From the NCBI RefSeq assembly GCF_902705885.1, contig NZ_CACSIP010000013.1, forward strand, positions 70,854-112,719: a stretch of DNA of 41,866 nt. Reading direction: 5' to 3'. Under the pieces are notes generated by a model that did no database searches, had not been told where the DNA came from, and worked only from the letters and a program-made list of their open reading frames with translations. Source of the DNA: Mycolicibacterium austroafricanum (lineage in GTDB: Bacteria > Actinomycetota > Actinomycetes > Mycobacteriales > Mycobacteriaceae). Shown one piece after another: positions 16,177 through 24,762 of this stretch; within the stretch, counting starts at the first letter, position 1; every line of letters starts with the position of its first letter. Made by a program: the position numbers and the translations under genes.

Positions 16177-17520
16177 GTGATCGCGCTGTCGCGGATCTTC
16201 CGGCGCACCCCGTCGCTGCGCACCCGCGTCGCGCTGGCCACCGCGCTAGGCGCGGCGATCGTCGTCGTCATCGTCGGCAGCGTGGTGTGGATCGGCATCA
16301 CCAATGACCGTAAGGAACGCCTCGACCGGCGGCTCGATGAGGCTGCCGGTTTCGCCGTTCCGTTCCTGCCCCGCGGCCTCGACGAGATCCCACCATCACC
16401 CAACGACGAGGACGTCATCATCACGGTGCGCCGCCCCGGCGGCCCGGAGACCTCGAACTCCAAGGTGGTGCTGCCGCAGCTGGAACCCGGCTACGCCGAC
16501 ACCTATGTCGGGGATGTCCGCTACCGGGTGCGCACGGTCGACATCCGGGTGCCGGAGCCGATGTCGGTGGCGGTCGGCGCGACCTACGACGCGACCATCG
16601 CCGACACCAACAACCTGCATCGCAGAGTGCTGATCCTGTGTGTGTTCTCGGTGGGCGCGGCGACCCTGCTCGGCTGGTTGCTCGCGGCGTTTGCGGTGCG
16701 ACCGCTCAAACGGCTGGCCCAGCAGACCCGCCAGATCGACGCAGGCGACGAAGCGCCCGATGTCGAGGTGCGGGGCGCCAGCGAGGCGGTGGAGATCGCC
16801 GACGCCGTCAACGGCATGCTGCAGCGCATCTGGAAGGAACAGGGCAATACCAAGGCCGCGCTGGACTCGGCGCGGGACTTCGCGTCGGTCTCGGCGCATG
16901 AGCTGCGGACACCGCTGACCGCGATGCGCACCAACCTCGAGGTGCTCTCGACGCTGGACCTCGCCGAGGACCAGCGCAAGGAAGTCGTCGGTGACGTCAT
17001 CCGCACACAGACCCGCATCGAGGCCACGCTGGGAGCGCTGGAACGTCTCGCGCAGGGCGAGTTGTCCACCCAGGACGACCACGTTCCGGTCGACATCACC
17101 GAACTGCTCGACCGGGCCGCTTTCGACGCGATGCGGGTCTTCCCCGACCTGGATGTGTCGCTGGTACCGGCGCCGACGGTGATCATCGTCGGCCTGCCCG
17201 CCGGCCTGCGACTGGCGATCGACAACGCGATCGCCAACGCCGTCAAGCACGGCGGCGCCACCCGGGTGCAGCTGTCGGCGGTCAGCTCGCGGGCCGGGGT
17301 CGAGATCGCCATCGACGACGACGGTGTCGGGGTGCCCGAGGAGGAACGCACCGTGGTGTTCGACAGGTTCTCCCGCGGGTCCACCGCGTCACACTCGGGC
17401 TCGGGACTGGGCCTCGCGCTGGTGGCCCAGCAGGCCGAGTTGCACGGCGGCACCGCGACGTTGGAGGCCAGCCCGTTGGGCGGGGCGCGGCTGCTGCTGC
17501 GACTCCCCGGCCCGCGCTAG
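16177..17520 (+). CDS. prrB: Sensor histidine kinase PrrB
   Basis: A 447-residue membrane kinase, partner of PrrA. The first helix is at about 18-40, the extracytoplasmic sensor domain at 41-150, and the second helix at 151-174. HAMP follows (175-228), then the phosphoacceptor His241 in SAHELRTPLTAMRTN, then the ATPase with N-box DNAIANAVKHGG, DDDGVGVP and GSGLGLALV. The frame is open far upstream through prrA in another phase, but the GTG at 16177 matches the start of the M. tuberculosis protein (SRIF-x-RTPSLRTRV). The last codon is followed within 5 bp by a long hairpin (17526-17594). Confidence 0.97.
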   Translation: MIALSRIFRRTPSLRTRVALATALGAAIVVVIVGSVVWIGITNDRKERLDRRLDEAAGFAVPFLPRGLDEIPPSPNDEDVIITVRRPGGPETSNSKVVLPQLEPGYADTYVGDVRYRVRTVDIRVPEPMSVAVGATYDATIADTNNLHRRVLILCVFSVGAATLLGWLLAAFAVRPLKRLAQQTRQIDAGDEAPDVEVRGASEAVEIADAVNGMLQRIWKEQGNTKAALDSARDFASVSAHELRTPLTAMRTNLEVLSTLDLAEDQRKEVVGDVIRTQTRIEATLGALERLAQGELSTQDDHVPVDITELLDRAAFDAMRVFPDLDVSLVPAPTVIIVGLPAGLRLAIDNAIANAVKHGGATRVQLSAVSSRAGVEIAIDDDGVGVPEEERTVVFDRFSRGSTASHSGSGLGLALVAQQAELHGGTATLEASPLGGARLLLRLPGPR

Positions 17521-17525
17521 TTCAG

Positions 17526-17594
17526 CTCCGCCGGAACGGTATTCCAGGCGGGAAATCCGGCGCCGAGACCGCGTGGAATACCGTTCCGGCGGAG
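17526..17594. repeat. Perfect 21-bp inverted repeat (element A), possible bidirectional terminator
   Basis: Arms 17526-17546 and 17574-17594 are perfect reverse complements (CTCCGCCGGAACGGTATTCC...), with a 27-nt loop. It exactly fills the gap between the convergent prrB and FKBP stops. There is no T-tract, as is usual for mycobacterial terminators. It is a sister copy of element B at 13296-13367. Confidence 0.9.
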
Positions 17595-17596
17595 TG

Positions 17597-17959
17597 TCAG
17601 CGCGTGGCCAGCAGGTCGATGACGAAGATCAGCGTCTTGCCGGAGAGTCGGTGCCCGCCCCCGGCCGGTCCGTACGCCTGCGCCGGCGGAACGGTCAGCT
17701 TGCGTCGCCCACCGACTTTCATGCCGGGGATGCCGTCCTGCCATCCCTGGATCAGTCCACGCAGCGGGAACTCGATCGACTCGCCCCGGTTCCACGAGCT
17801 GTCGAATTCCTCGCCGGTGTCGTACTCGACGCCGACGTAGTGCACCTCCACATTGGCACCCGGGACGGCCTCGATGCCGTCGCCGACGACGATCTCCTCG
17901 ATCACCAATTCGGTCGGGGCGGGGCCGTCGGGGAAGTCGATTTCTGGTTTGGTAGCCAC
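17597..17959 (-). CDS. FKBP-type peptidyl-prolyl cis-trans isomerase
   Basis: A 120-residue single-domain FKBP with no signal peptide, so cytosolic. Family landmarks: VEVHYVGVEYDTGEEFDSSW (active-site Tyr and Asp), then FPLRGLIQGWQDGIPGMKVG, then RRKLTVPPAQAYGPAG and the closing strand LIFVIDLLATR. The active-site Tyr, Phe, Ile and Trp positions are all filled, so it should be active in proline isomerisation during folding. I chose the second of two adjacent GTG codons (17959) because TAGGGT lies exactly 6 nt upstream; the first GTG (17962) would add one residue. It is convergent with prrB across element A. Confidence 0.93.
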   Translation of the reverse strand: MATKPEIDFPDGPAPTELVIEEIVVGDGIEAVPGANVEVHYVGVEYDTGEEFDSSWNRGESIEFPLRGLIQGWQDGIPGMKVGGRRKLTVPPAQAYGPAGGGHRLSGKTLIFVIDLLATR

Positions 17960-17965
17960 CACGTC

Positions 17966-17971
17966 ACCCTA
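17966..17971 (-). promoter_or_regulatory. Predicted leaderless -10 of the FKBP gene
   Basis: TAGGGT on the minus strand, then 6 nt, then the GTG at 17959. Confidence 0.48.
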
Positions 17972-18150
17972 CTGCGAGGTCACACGGCATGCCGTCATCG
18001 ACGAGAACGCTCATCGCGGGCGGCGGGGGCCGCAGGGACATCCTCTGGTAGCAGCAGCCTTTCGCGACACCGAGCTCGCCGATGATCACCGAGACCGTCG
18101 GTTTGTCGACAGTCCTTGGGGTGGGCGCCGCCATCCGGCAGACTGGTCAG

Positions 18151-18399
18151 GTGGCATCCGACAGAGACATCCTGGACCGCGTCAACGAGTTGATCAGCCA
18201 GGAGAACGAGCTACGCGACAAGCTGCAGCACCGCGAGATCGACGAATCCGAGGAGCACCGCAGGCTGCAGTCGATCGAGGTGCAACTCGACCAGTGCTGG
18301 GACCTGCTGCGTCAGCGCCGCGCGCTGCGGAACAGCGGCGGCGATCCCCGGGACGCGCAGGTGCGCCCCGCCGGCGAGGTCGAGGGCTACCTCGGCTGA
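18151..18399 (+). CDS. DUF2630 family small protein
   Basis: An 82-residue, highly charged helical protein (DRVNELISQENELRDKLQ... then QLDQCWDLLRQRRALRNSGG) ending in GEVEGYLG. The heptad-like pattern of the first 55 residues suggests a coiled coil. It corresponds to Rv0898c. The frame is open from 18082, but the GTG at 18151 gives the usual family N-terminus (ASDRDIL). A weak -10-like CAGACT lies 6 nt before it. It is followed after 14 bp by the FAD oxidoreductase, probably in one transcript. Function unknown. Confidence 0.85.
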   Translation: MASDRDILDRVNELISQENELRDKLQHREIDESEEHRRLQSIEVQLDQCWDLLRQRRALRNSGGDPRDAQVRPAGEVEGYLG

Positions 18400-18413
18400 C
18401 CGGGGCGCAGCCG

Positions 18414-19967
18414 GTGACGCAGACTGACGTCGTCATCGTCGGCGGCGGACACAACGGCCTGGTCGCCGCGGCGTATCTGGCCCGGGCAGGTCGCCGTGTC
18501 CAGGTGCTCGAGCGCCTCGACCACGTGGGCGGAGCGGCGGTGTCGGCGCACGCCTTCGAGGGGGTCGAGGCGCGCCTGTCGCGCTACTCCTACCTCGTCA
18601 GCCTGCTGCCGAAGAGCATCGTTGACGACCTCGGCGTCCGGATCAGGCTGTCCCGTCGGCGGTACTCCTCCTACACCCCCGACCCGGGCGACGGCGGGCG
18701 GACCGGGTTGCTGATCGGGCCCGAGTCGACCTTCGGCGCCGTCGGGGCAGCCGCCGACGAGCCCGGTTTCGACGACTTCTACCGCCGCGCCGCAACGGTG
18801 ACCTCACGCCTGTGGCCGACGATGACCGAGCCGCTACGCACCCGCGCCGACCTGCGCCGGGCAGTCGTCGCCGACGGTGGAACAGACGCAGACGCCGCAT
18901 GGCAGGCGATGATCGACCGTCCCATCGGCGAGGCGATCACCGCGGCGGTGGGCAGCGACCTGGTGCGCGGGGTGATGGCGACCGACGCGCTGATCGGCAC
19001 GTTCGACCGGGTCGACGACGAATCGTTGCGCCAGAACGTGTGCTTTCTGTATCACCTGATCGGCGGGGGAAGCGGGGATTGGGACGTGCCGATCGGCGGG
19101 ATGGGCGCTGTCAGCGGGGCGCTGGCGGCCGCCGCCACCGGGTTCGGCGCCGAAGTCATCACCGGCGCCGATGTTTTCGCGATCGAACCGGACGGCCAGG
19201 TGCGATACCGAAGCGGCGACGCCGAGCATCGAGTCGTCGCCGACCGAGTGCTGGCCAACGTGACGCCCGCCGTCCTGGCCCGGCTGCTCGGCACAGCCGA
19301 ACCCGAACTGGCCCCCGGCGCGCAGATCAAGGTCAACCTGATGCTGCGACGCCTACCGCGGCTGCGCGATCAAACCGTCACGCCGGAACAGGCTTTCGGC
19401 GGCACCTTCCACATCAACGAAACGTTCAGCCATCTCGACACCGCGTACCACCAGGCCGCGGCTGGCTCCGTGCCCGACCCGCTGCCCTGTGAAATCTACT
19501 GCCATTCGCTGGCCGACCCCACGATCCTCTCCGACGCGCTGCGTGCCGCCGGCGCTCAGACACTGACCGTGTTCGGGCTGCACACCCCCCACAGCCTGGC
19601 GCGTTCAGGGACACCCGAGCGGATCCGCGATTCGCTGACCTCGGCGGTGCTCACATCGTTGAACTCCGTGCTCGCCGAACCCATTCAGGATGTGCTGATG
19701 GAGGATTCCGCGGGCAGGTTGTGCATCGAGGCCAAGACGACGTTCGACCTCGAGCGCTCCCTGAACATGACGAACGGCAACATCTTCCACGGCGCGCTGA
19801 CGTGGCCGTTCGCCGAGGACGACGAGCCGCTGCAGACGCCGGCGCAGCGGTGGGGCGTGGCGACGGCCCATGACCGGATCTTGTTGTGCGGATCGGGATC
19901 TCGACGCGGCGGTGCCGTGTCGGGCATCGGCGGCCACAACGCCGCGATGGCCGTGCTGCAGCGTTAA
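18414..19967 (+). CDS. FAD-dependent oxidoreductase, phytoene-dehydrogenase/PYROXD2-like
   Basis: A 517-residue flavoprotein. The Rossmann FAD motif is VIVGGGHNGLVAAAYLARAG at the N-terminus, ending at Glu in VLERLDHVGG. The central part contains the substrate/cap region (RTRADLRRAVV..., IGGMGAVSGALAAAA). The C-terminal FAD-binding motif is ILLCGSGSRRGGAVSGIGGH. This arrangement is that of carotenoid-desaturase-like amine oxidoreductases of the PYROXD2 group and matches Rv0897c. The substrate is not known; no carotenoid genes are nearby. The GTG at 18414 is chosen because it lies just before the dinucleotide fold. The TAA stop overlaps the MarR stop on the other strand (shared TTAA). Confidence 0.9.
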   Translation: MTQTDVVIVGGGHNGLVAAAYLARAGRRVQVLERLDHVGGAAVSAHAFEGVEARLSRYSYLVSLLPKSIVDDLGVRIRLSRRRYSSYTPDPGDGGRTGLLIGPESTFGAVGAAADEPGFDDFYRRAATVTSRLWPTMTEPLRTRADLRRAVVADGGTDADAAWQAMIDRPIGEAITAAVGSDLVRGVMATDALIGTFDRVDDESLRQNVCFLYHLIGGGSGDWDVPIGGMGAVSGALAAAATGFGAEVITGADVFAIEPDGQVRYRSGDAEHRVVADRVLANVTPAVLARLLGTAEPELAPGAQIKVNLMLRRLPRLRDQTVTPEQAFGGTFHINETFSHLDTAYHQAAAGSVPDPLPCEIYCHSLADPTILSDALRAAGAQTLTVFGLHTPHSLARSGTPERIRDSLTSAVLTSLNSVLAEPIQDVLMEDSAGRLCIEAKTTFDLERSLNMTNGNIFHGALTWPFAEDDEPLQTPAQRWGVATAHDRILLCGSGSRRGGAVSGIGGHNAAMAVLQR

Positions 19968-20383
19968 CGCGCGCTCAACTTGTCCAGGATCGCCCGCAAG
20001 GTCGCGACGTCGTGATCGTCGAGTTCGGCGAGGACCTCAGGAGCAGGATTGCGCACATCGTCGATCATGCCGAGCATGTCGCTGCCCGCGACGGTCAGCG
20101 AAACCACCTTGCACCTGCGGTTCGTGGGGTCCGTCCGCCGCGCCACGAGCCCGCGATCCTCGAGATCGTTGACGGCCACCGTGGCCGCGGGCGCGTCGAC
20201 GGTGGCGGCCGCAGCGAGTTGCTTCACTGTCAGCGGGGATCGACTCAGACGCTTGAGGATCCGGATCCTGCTGAACGGCAACCCCGATCGCTCGACGACC
20301 GCATGTTTCCAGACATCCTGGTGATCGAGGACGAATGCGGCGAGGTCTTTCCACACCGCGTCGGCGAGCTGTCTACTGGACAT
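19964..20383 (-). CDS. MarR-family transcriptional regulator
   Basis: 139 residues. The winged helix-turn-helix spans about 42-105: SRIRILKRLSRSPLTVKQLAAA, then ATVAVNDLEDRGLVARRTDP, then wing and RRCKVVSLT. Dimerisation helices are at both ends. It probably represses the co-oriented DHA2 efflux pump upstream, whose 3' end overlaps this start by 11 bp; MarR proteins commonly sense small aromatic or antibiotic ligands. A strong Shine-Dalgarno (AAGGAGG, 3 nt before the ATG) lies inside the pump gene, so translation may be coupled. Operator-like ACAA/TTGT palindromes lie in front of the pump gene. Confidence 0.93.
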   Translation of the reverse strand: MSSRQLADAVWKDLAAFVLDHQDVWKHAVVERSGLPFSRIRILKRLSRSPLTVKQLAAAATVDAPAATVAVNDLEDRGLVARRTDPTNRRCKVVSLTVAGSDMLGMIDDVRNPAPEVLAELDDHDVATLRAILDKLSAR

Positions 20384-21830
20384 GCGCCTCCTTCGGAGGA
20401 AGTAACGGACCGGCGATCAGCGGCGCCAACCGTTGCGCCGAGCGCAGGCCACGTTGCGACGTCGAGTACAGGCCGAGCACCAGGATCACCAATCCCATTG
20501 CCGCGCAGATGAACCACAGCGGTCGCGCCGCCGTCGCGAAGTCGGTGCCGTCCATCGCCAGCGCCGGGCCGGCAACCGAACCGCAGAGCGCGACACCGAT
20601 GCTCACACCGACCTGGCGGCTGGTGGACGTCACCGCCGAGGCCGCGCCCGCACGGTCGAGCGGCATACCGCTCACCGCGGCGTTGGTGATCGGCGCGTTG
20701 ACCATCGAGAAGCCGATGCCGAAGACGGTGAAGATCACCAGCAGCGACCATACCGGCGTCGTCGCGGTCAGGAAGGTGAGCATCACCGCGGCCACCGAGA
20801 TCAACACCCCCGCCACGACCAACGACGGCCGGGCACCGTAGCGGCCCACCAGACGTCCCGACAACGGGGAGAACAGCAACGCACCGAGCGCGATCGGCAG
20901 ATACACGAGCCCGGTGTGCATCGCCGAGAAACCACGTTCGCCCTGCAGGTACAACGACATCATGAACAGGAACGCACCCCACGCGGCGAAGCCGCTGACG
21001 GCGGTCACCGTCGCCGCGCTGAAAGGGATGCTCCGGAAGAATCGCAGATCGAGGAACGGGTCGGTACGCCGCGATTCGTACCGCAGGAAGGCCGCGAAGA
21101 CACCCGCGGCGACAGCGGCGATGGCGATGACCCGGGCACTGGTCCAGCCCAGCACGGGACCTTCGATGAGGGCGAAGACCACCCCGAACAGGAAGAGCAC
21201 GGCCAAGCCCTGTCCGACCGGGTCGATGTTGCGCATGGTGCCCGATTTGGACTCCGGCACGAACAACGCGGTCAGCAGGATGGCCACCGCGCAGATCGGC
21301 AGGTTGATCCAGAAGACCGAGCGCCAGCCGATGGTTTCGATGAGCAACCCGCCCACGATCGGACCGAGCGACATCGAGATCCCGACCACCGCGCCCCAGG
21401 CTCCCAACGCGCGTGCTCGCTCCACGCGGCCGGTGAAGATCTGCGAGATGATGGACAGCGCAACGGGGTTGAGCATCGATCCGCCGATCCCCTGCAGGAA
21501 GCGGGCGCCGATGAGCGCGTCGATGGACGGCGCCAGGCTGCACGCCAGCGAACCGATGGCAAAGAGCGCCAGACCGGTCTGGAACACCCGCCGGCGACCG
21601 AGGCGGTCCCCGGCCGCGCCCGCGAGCATCAGCAGCGAGGCCAGCACCAGCGTGTAGATGTCCACGACCCACTGCAGTTGTGCCGGCGAGGCGGACAGGT
21701 CGGTGCGGATCGCCGGGATCGCGACGTTGACGATGGTCGCGTCCATCGAGACGATGAGCAGGCTCAGGCAGCAGGAGACCAGGATGATGGCCTTGCGCCT
21801 GGGCGTCATCGCCGCGACGGTTTCATTCAC
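20373..21830 (-). CDS. DHA2-family MFS drug:proton antiporter
   Basis: About 485 residues with 14 predicted helices. Landmarks are the N-terminal SMDATIVNVAIPAI motif, the loop motif GDRLGRRRVFQTG (motif A), motif C-like GPIVGGLLIETIGWRSVFWIN typical of drug antiporters, and GRYGARP in the second half. It should export drugs or metabolites across the plasma membrane. The start is uncertain: a GTG at 21830 (used here), an ATG at 21809 (7 residues shorter), or a TTG at 21851, which would put the operator inside the gene. It is transcribed with the MarR gene. Confidence 0.9.
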   Translation of the reverse strand: MNETVAAMTPRRKAIILVSCCLSLLIVSMDATIVNVAIPAIRTDLSASPAQLQWVVDIYTLVLASLLMLAGAAGDRLGRRRVFQTGLALFAIGSLACSLAPSIDALIGARFLQGIGGSMLNPVALSIISQIFTGRVERARALGAWGAVVGISMSLGPIVGGLLIETIGWRSVFWINLPICAVAILLTALFVPESKSGTMRNIDPVGQGLAVLFLFGVVFALIEGPVLGWTSARVIAIAAVAAGVFAAFLRYESRRTDPFLDLRFFRSIPFSAATVTAVSGFAAWGAFLFMMSLYLQGERGFSAMHTGLVYLPIALGALLFSPLSGRLVGRYGARPSLVVAGVLISVAAVMLTFLTATTPVWSLLVIFTVFGIGFSMVNAPITNAAVSGMPLDRAGAASAVTSTSRQVGVSIGVALCGSVAGPALAMDGTDFATAARPLWFICAAMGLVILVLGLYSTSQRGLRSAQRLAPLIAGPLLPPKEAHVQ

Positions 21831-21878
21831 ACAACTATTGTGAAAGTACAACTGTTTGTCGGCAAGCGACAGAGTTGT
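21831..21878. promoter_or_regulatory. Probable MarR operator and promoter of the efflux operon
   Basis: Two ACAA-x-TTGT palindromes, ACAACTATTGT (21831-21841) and ACAACTGTTTGT (21848-21859), plus an inverted half-site AGTTGT (21873-21878). On the minus strand TACTTT (21849-21844) between the palindromes is a plausible -10. Spacing between the two ACAACT half-sites is 17 bp. A repressor bound here would block the pump promoter. Confidence 0.55.
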
Positions 21879-21894
21879 GACGTTCGACGCAGAC

Positions 21895-21950
21895 GAGCGC
21901 GCGCGGAATGACAGTGTTTACGGCGCGTCGGCGTGCAGACGTGCGCGCTC
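21895..21950. terminator. GC-rich hairpin after gltA2
   Basis: GAGCGCGCGC (21895-21904) can pair with GTGCGCGCTC (21941-21950), 9 of 10 bases, with a 36-nt loop, just beyond the gltA2 stop. No T-tract. The sequence between also looks faintly like the inverted-repeat family, but too weakly to call. Confidence 0.3.
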
Positions 21951-21957
21951 GCGGAGA

Positions 21958-23262
21958 CTAGCGGCTGTCGAGGTCCGAGTAGTCGCGCTCGGTGTAACCG
22001 GTGTAGATCTGGCGCGGACGGCCGATCTTGTTGGGTTCGCCGTGCATCTCCCGCCAGTGGGCGATCCAGCCCGGCAGCCGGCCCAGCGCGAACAGCACCG
22101 TGAACATCCGCGTCGGGAAGCCCATGGCCCGATAGATCACGCCGGTGTAGTAGTCCACGTTCGGGTAGAGCTTGCGCTCGACGAAGAAGTCGTCGGTCAG
22201 CGCGATCTCCTCGAGCTCCTTGGCGATGTCCAGCAGCGGATCCTGGACGCCGATCTTGGCGAGGATCTTGTCGGCCTGCTCCTTGACGATGCGCGCGCGG
22301 GGATCGTAATTCTTGTAGACGCGGTGCCCGAAGCCCATGAGCTTGACGTTGTCTTCGCGGTCCTTGACGCGCTTGACGAAGGTCGCCACGTCGTCGTCAC
22401 CGTCGCGGATCTTCGACAGCATCTCCAACACCGCCTGGTTCGCGCCGCCGTGCAGCGGGCCCCACAGTGCGTTGATGCCACCGGAGATCGACGTGAACAG
22501 GTTGGCCTGCGACGAACCGACCAGCCGCACGGTCGACGTCGAGCAGTTCTGCTCGTGATCGGCGTGCAGGATGAACAGCATGTCGAGAGCCCGCACGATC
22601 TCGGGATCGACCTCGTAGGGCTCGGCGGGGAAACCGAAGGTCATCCGCAGGAAGTTCTCGACAAGGGTCAGCGAGTTGTCCGGGTACAGGAACGGCTGCC
22701 CCTCAGACTTCTTGTAGGCGTACGCCGCGATGGTCGGCAGCTTTGCCAGCAGCCGGATGGTCGACAGCTCCACCTGGCCGGGATCGAACGGATCGAGCGA
22801 GTCCTGGTAGTAGGCACTCAGCGCGTTGACGGCGCTGGAGAGCACCGGCATCGGGTGCGCATTACGCGGGAAGCCATCGAAGAAGCGCTTGAGGTCCTCG
22901 TGCAGCAGAGTGTGCCGCTGGATCTGGGTGGTGAACTTCTCCAACTGCTCGGCCGTGGGCAGTTCGCCGAAGATCAGCAGGTAGCTGACCTCGATGAACG
23001 TCGACTTCTCGGCGAGCTGCTCGATCGGGTATCCGCGGTACCGCAGGATGCCGGCGTCACCGTCGATGTAGGTGATGGCGCTCTTGGTCGAGGCGGTGTT
23101 GACAAAACCACCGTCGAACGTCGTGTAGCCGCTCTTGGCCAGCAATGACCCCAGCGCGATGCCATCCGCGCCCTCAGTGGCCTCGACGATGTCAAGGTCG
23201 AGCTCGCCACCTGGGTACTTCAGGGTGGCATGTTCCTGCCCGGCTTCGGCGTTATCGGCCAC
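21958..23262 (-). CDS. gltA2: Citrate synthase GltA2 (type I, hexameric type)
   Basis: 434 residues, close to the 431 of M. tuberculosis GltA2. It condenses oxaloacetate and acetyl-CoA to citrate at the entry of the TCA cycle. The N-terminal beta domain (14-60) seen in bacterial type II-regulated/hexameric enzymes is present. The catalytic triad is complete: His271 (WGPLHGGAN), His313 (MGFGHRVYKNYDPRA) and Asp370 (PNVDYYTG). It ends with the usual PRQIYTGYTERDY. It begins with GTG, preceded by AAGGGA. This is likely the main housekeeping enzyme, with CitA nearby as second copy. TACCTT and a CTAC/GTAG palindrome about 60-70 nt upstream are possible promoter parts. Confidence 0.97.
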   Translation of the reverse strand: MADNAEAGQEHATLKYPGGELDLDIVEATEGADGIALGSLLAKSGYTTFDGGFVNTASTKSAITYIDGDAGILRYRGYPIEQLAEKSTFIEVSYLLIFGELPTAEQLEKFTTQIQRHTLLHEDLKRFFDGFPRNAHPMPVLSSAVNALSAYYQDSLDPFDPGQVELSTIRLLAKLPTIAAYAYKKSEGQPFLYPDNSLTLVENFLRMTFGFPAEPYEVDPEIVRALDMLFILHADHEQNCSTSTVRLVGSSQANLFTSISGGINALWGPLHGGANQAVLEMLSKIRDGDDDVATFVKRVKDREDNVKLMGFGHRVYKNYDPRARIVKEQADKILAKIGVQDPLLDIAKELEEIALTDDFFVERKLYPNVDYYTGVIYRAMGFPTRMFTVLFALGRLPGWIAHWREMHGEPNKIGRPRQIYTGYTERDYSDLDSR

Positions 23263-23367
23263 TGGGATCCCTTCTTGCTTCTATTGGATCTGTCGGGGAA
23301 TCGCTGAGTCTGCCTACAAAAGGTAGTCCCATTGCACCAGTCACGCCCGCGGGGGGCGGACAGGGGG

Positions 23368-24018
23368 TCAGACGGCCTGTCCGAGGCCGGCGATTTCACC
23401 GGCGAACTCGGCGTAGGTGAGGTCGAGGACGGCCACCATGTCGTCGATCTCGACCCTGCCTCCCGTGGTCAGATCATCGGTCAACTCGGTCAGCGCGGTC
23501 ATCAGAACTGCCGCCCAGACCGCAGCGATCAGCTTGATCCGCCGGTCGCCGACGGTGGTACCCAGGCGCTGCGCCATCACGGTGTCCACGGCACTGGCCC
23601 GGTATTCGGTTGCCGCATGCCGCAGTGCCGGGGAGGTCACGATGATGCGCATGATCTGCAGCAGCCGATCCGAGGTCAGCGCACCGGCGGGCGCCCGCCG
23701 GGTGCCCTGGGCCATCGCGATGTACGCGCGCCGCAGTGCTTCGAACTGGCCCAATTCGCGCGGTAGACGCACGAGTTCGCGGGCCACCGTCGAGAGGACC
23801 TCGTCGATCAACGCCGTGGCGATGGCATCCTTGGTGGCGAAGTAACGGCTGAACGTGCGCGGTGACACATCGGCGACGGCGGCGATCTGGTCGACCGTGG
23901 TGCCGTCGAAACCTTGCCGGTCGCACAGGGCGACGGCCGCGTCGATCAGGGTGGCGCGAGTCCGGCGTTTCTTGCGCTCGCGCAGACCGAGGGCCGGCTC
24001 CCCCCTGACTTCAGCCAC
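23368..24018 (-). CDS. TetR-family transcriptional regulator
   Basis: 216 residues. The DNA-binding domain spans about 15-65: KRRTRATLIDAAVALCDRQG, then TTVDQIAAVADVSPRTFSRYFATKDAIA, a standard TetR helix-turn-helix. The ligand domain (70-216) is all helical and unassigned; the extra tail IDDMVAVLDLTYAEFAGEI is typical of the AcrR-like group. It sits between pdxH and gltA2 on the same strand with gaps of 81 and 105 bp and has its own predicted leaderless promoter. Targets cannot be inferred; no clear palindrome is seen in the gltA2 leader beyond a short CTAC/GTAG. Confidence 0.92.
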   Translation of the reverse strand: MAEVRGEPALGLRERKKRRTRATLIDAAVALCDRQGFDGTTVDQIAAVADVSPRTFSRYFATKDAIATALIDEVLSTVARELVRLPRELGQFEALRRAYIAMAQGTRRAPAGALTSDRLLQIMRIIVTSPALRHAATEYRASAVDTVMAQRLGTTVGDRRIKLIAAVWAAVLMTALTELTDDLTTGGRVEIDDMVAVLDLTYAEFAGEIAGLGQAV

Positions 24019-24024
24019 CTCTGG

Positions 24025-24030
24025 ATGCTA
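24025..24030 (-). promoter_or_regulatory. Predicted leaderless -10 of the TetR gene
   Basis: TAGCAT on the minus strand, then 6 nt (CCAGAG), then the GTG start. Confidence 0.5.
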
Positions 24031-24099
24031 TCTCGGCCGCCTATGAATTCAGTGAGAAAATGGCACCCCCGGACATGTTGTACCGCTCAGCGGGACGCT

Positions 24100-24756
24100 T
24101 CAGGGCTGCAGGCGTTCGACCCTTCCATCGCAGACCCGAATCCTGTTGTGCACCCGGTTCTCCCGGCCCTGCCAGAACTCGACCGCCTCGGGGGCGATCA
24201 GGTAGCCACCCCAGTGCGGCGGCACCGGGACGTCGTCGACGTCGGCGAACCGTTCGGTGACGTCGGCCAGTCGTCGCAGCAGCGCCGCCCGCGACGCGAT
24301 CGGCCGACTCTGCAGCGAAGCCCAGGCGCCGAGCTGCGACCCCCGCGGCCGGTTGGCCCAGTACGCTGCCGTCGCCTCGGGCGACACCTTCGTGACCGGG
24401 CCGCGCACGTGCACCTGGCGGCCCAGCAGATACCACGGGAACGTCGCCGACGCGTGGGGAGTGCCGGCCAGCTGCTCGCCCTTGTCGGAGTCGTAGTTGG
24501 TGTAAAACGAGATGCCGGATTCGTCCACGCTCTTGCACAGCACCGTGCGGGTGACCGGCCGTCCCCCGGCATCGACGGTGCCGACCACCATCGCGTTGGG
24601 CTCGGCGACACCCCCCTGTTCGGCCTCCGACATCCAGGTGCTCAGCAGCGCCACCCAGCCGGCGTCGAGCCAGCCGACGTCCAGGTCGCTGCTGCCGTCC
24701 TTTTCCACCGACCCGTATTCCACCCGCATCCCGGCCAGGTGATCAGAAGTGCCCAC
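24100..24756 (-). CDS. pdxH: Pyridoxamine/pyridoxine 5'-phosphate oxidase PdxH
   Basis: 218 residues. FMN-dependent oxidation of pyridoxine or pyridoxamine 5'-phosphate to pyridoxal 5'-phosphate, the cofactor used by SerC further along. Seen: substrate/FMN-binding [12 protein letters not shown] (10-21), [40 protein letters not shown] with the FMN-binding Ser/Lys, the [15 protein letters not shown] loop and the C-terminal RVHNRIRV arginines. The full family architecture is present. GTG at 24756 is preceded by TAGCGT at 6 nt; the next ATG (24729, MRVEYG) would remove nine residues. Divergent from citA. Confidence 0.94.
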   Translation of the reverse strand: MGTSDHLAGMRVEYGSVEKDGSSDLDVGWLDAGWVALLSTWMSEAEQGGVAEPNAMVVGTVDAGGRPVTRTVLCKSVDESGISFYTNYDSDKGEQLAGTPHASATFPWYLLGRQVHVRGPVTKVSPEATAAYWANRPRGSQLGAWASLQSRPIASRAALLRRLADVTERFADVDDVPVPPHWGGYLIAPEAVEFWQGRENRVHNRIRVCDGRVERLQP

Positions 24757-24762
24757 GTGACA

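Noticed and set aside
17853..18413. Upstream extension of the FAD oxidoreductase frame (704 codons in total).
   Set aside because: It would overlap the DUF2630 gene and the FKBP start, and the flavin-binding fold begins right after the GTG at 18414.
20245..21911. Long frames (475 minus, 492 plus) overlapping the efflux pump.
   Set aside because: Low-complexity Arg/Gly/His products without domains; the pump frame has full MFS motifs and helix pattern.
21895..21950. Fourth copy of the inverted-repeat family after gltA2.
   Set aside because: Only scattered bases agree (CGGAAT...CAGT...CGGCG) and the arms do not pair like A or B.
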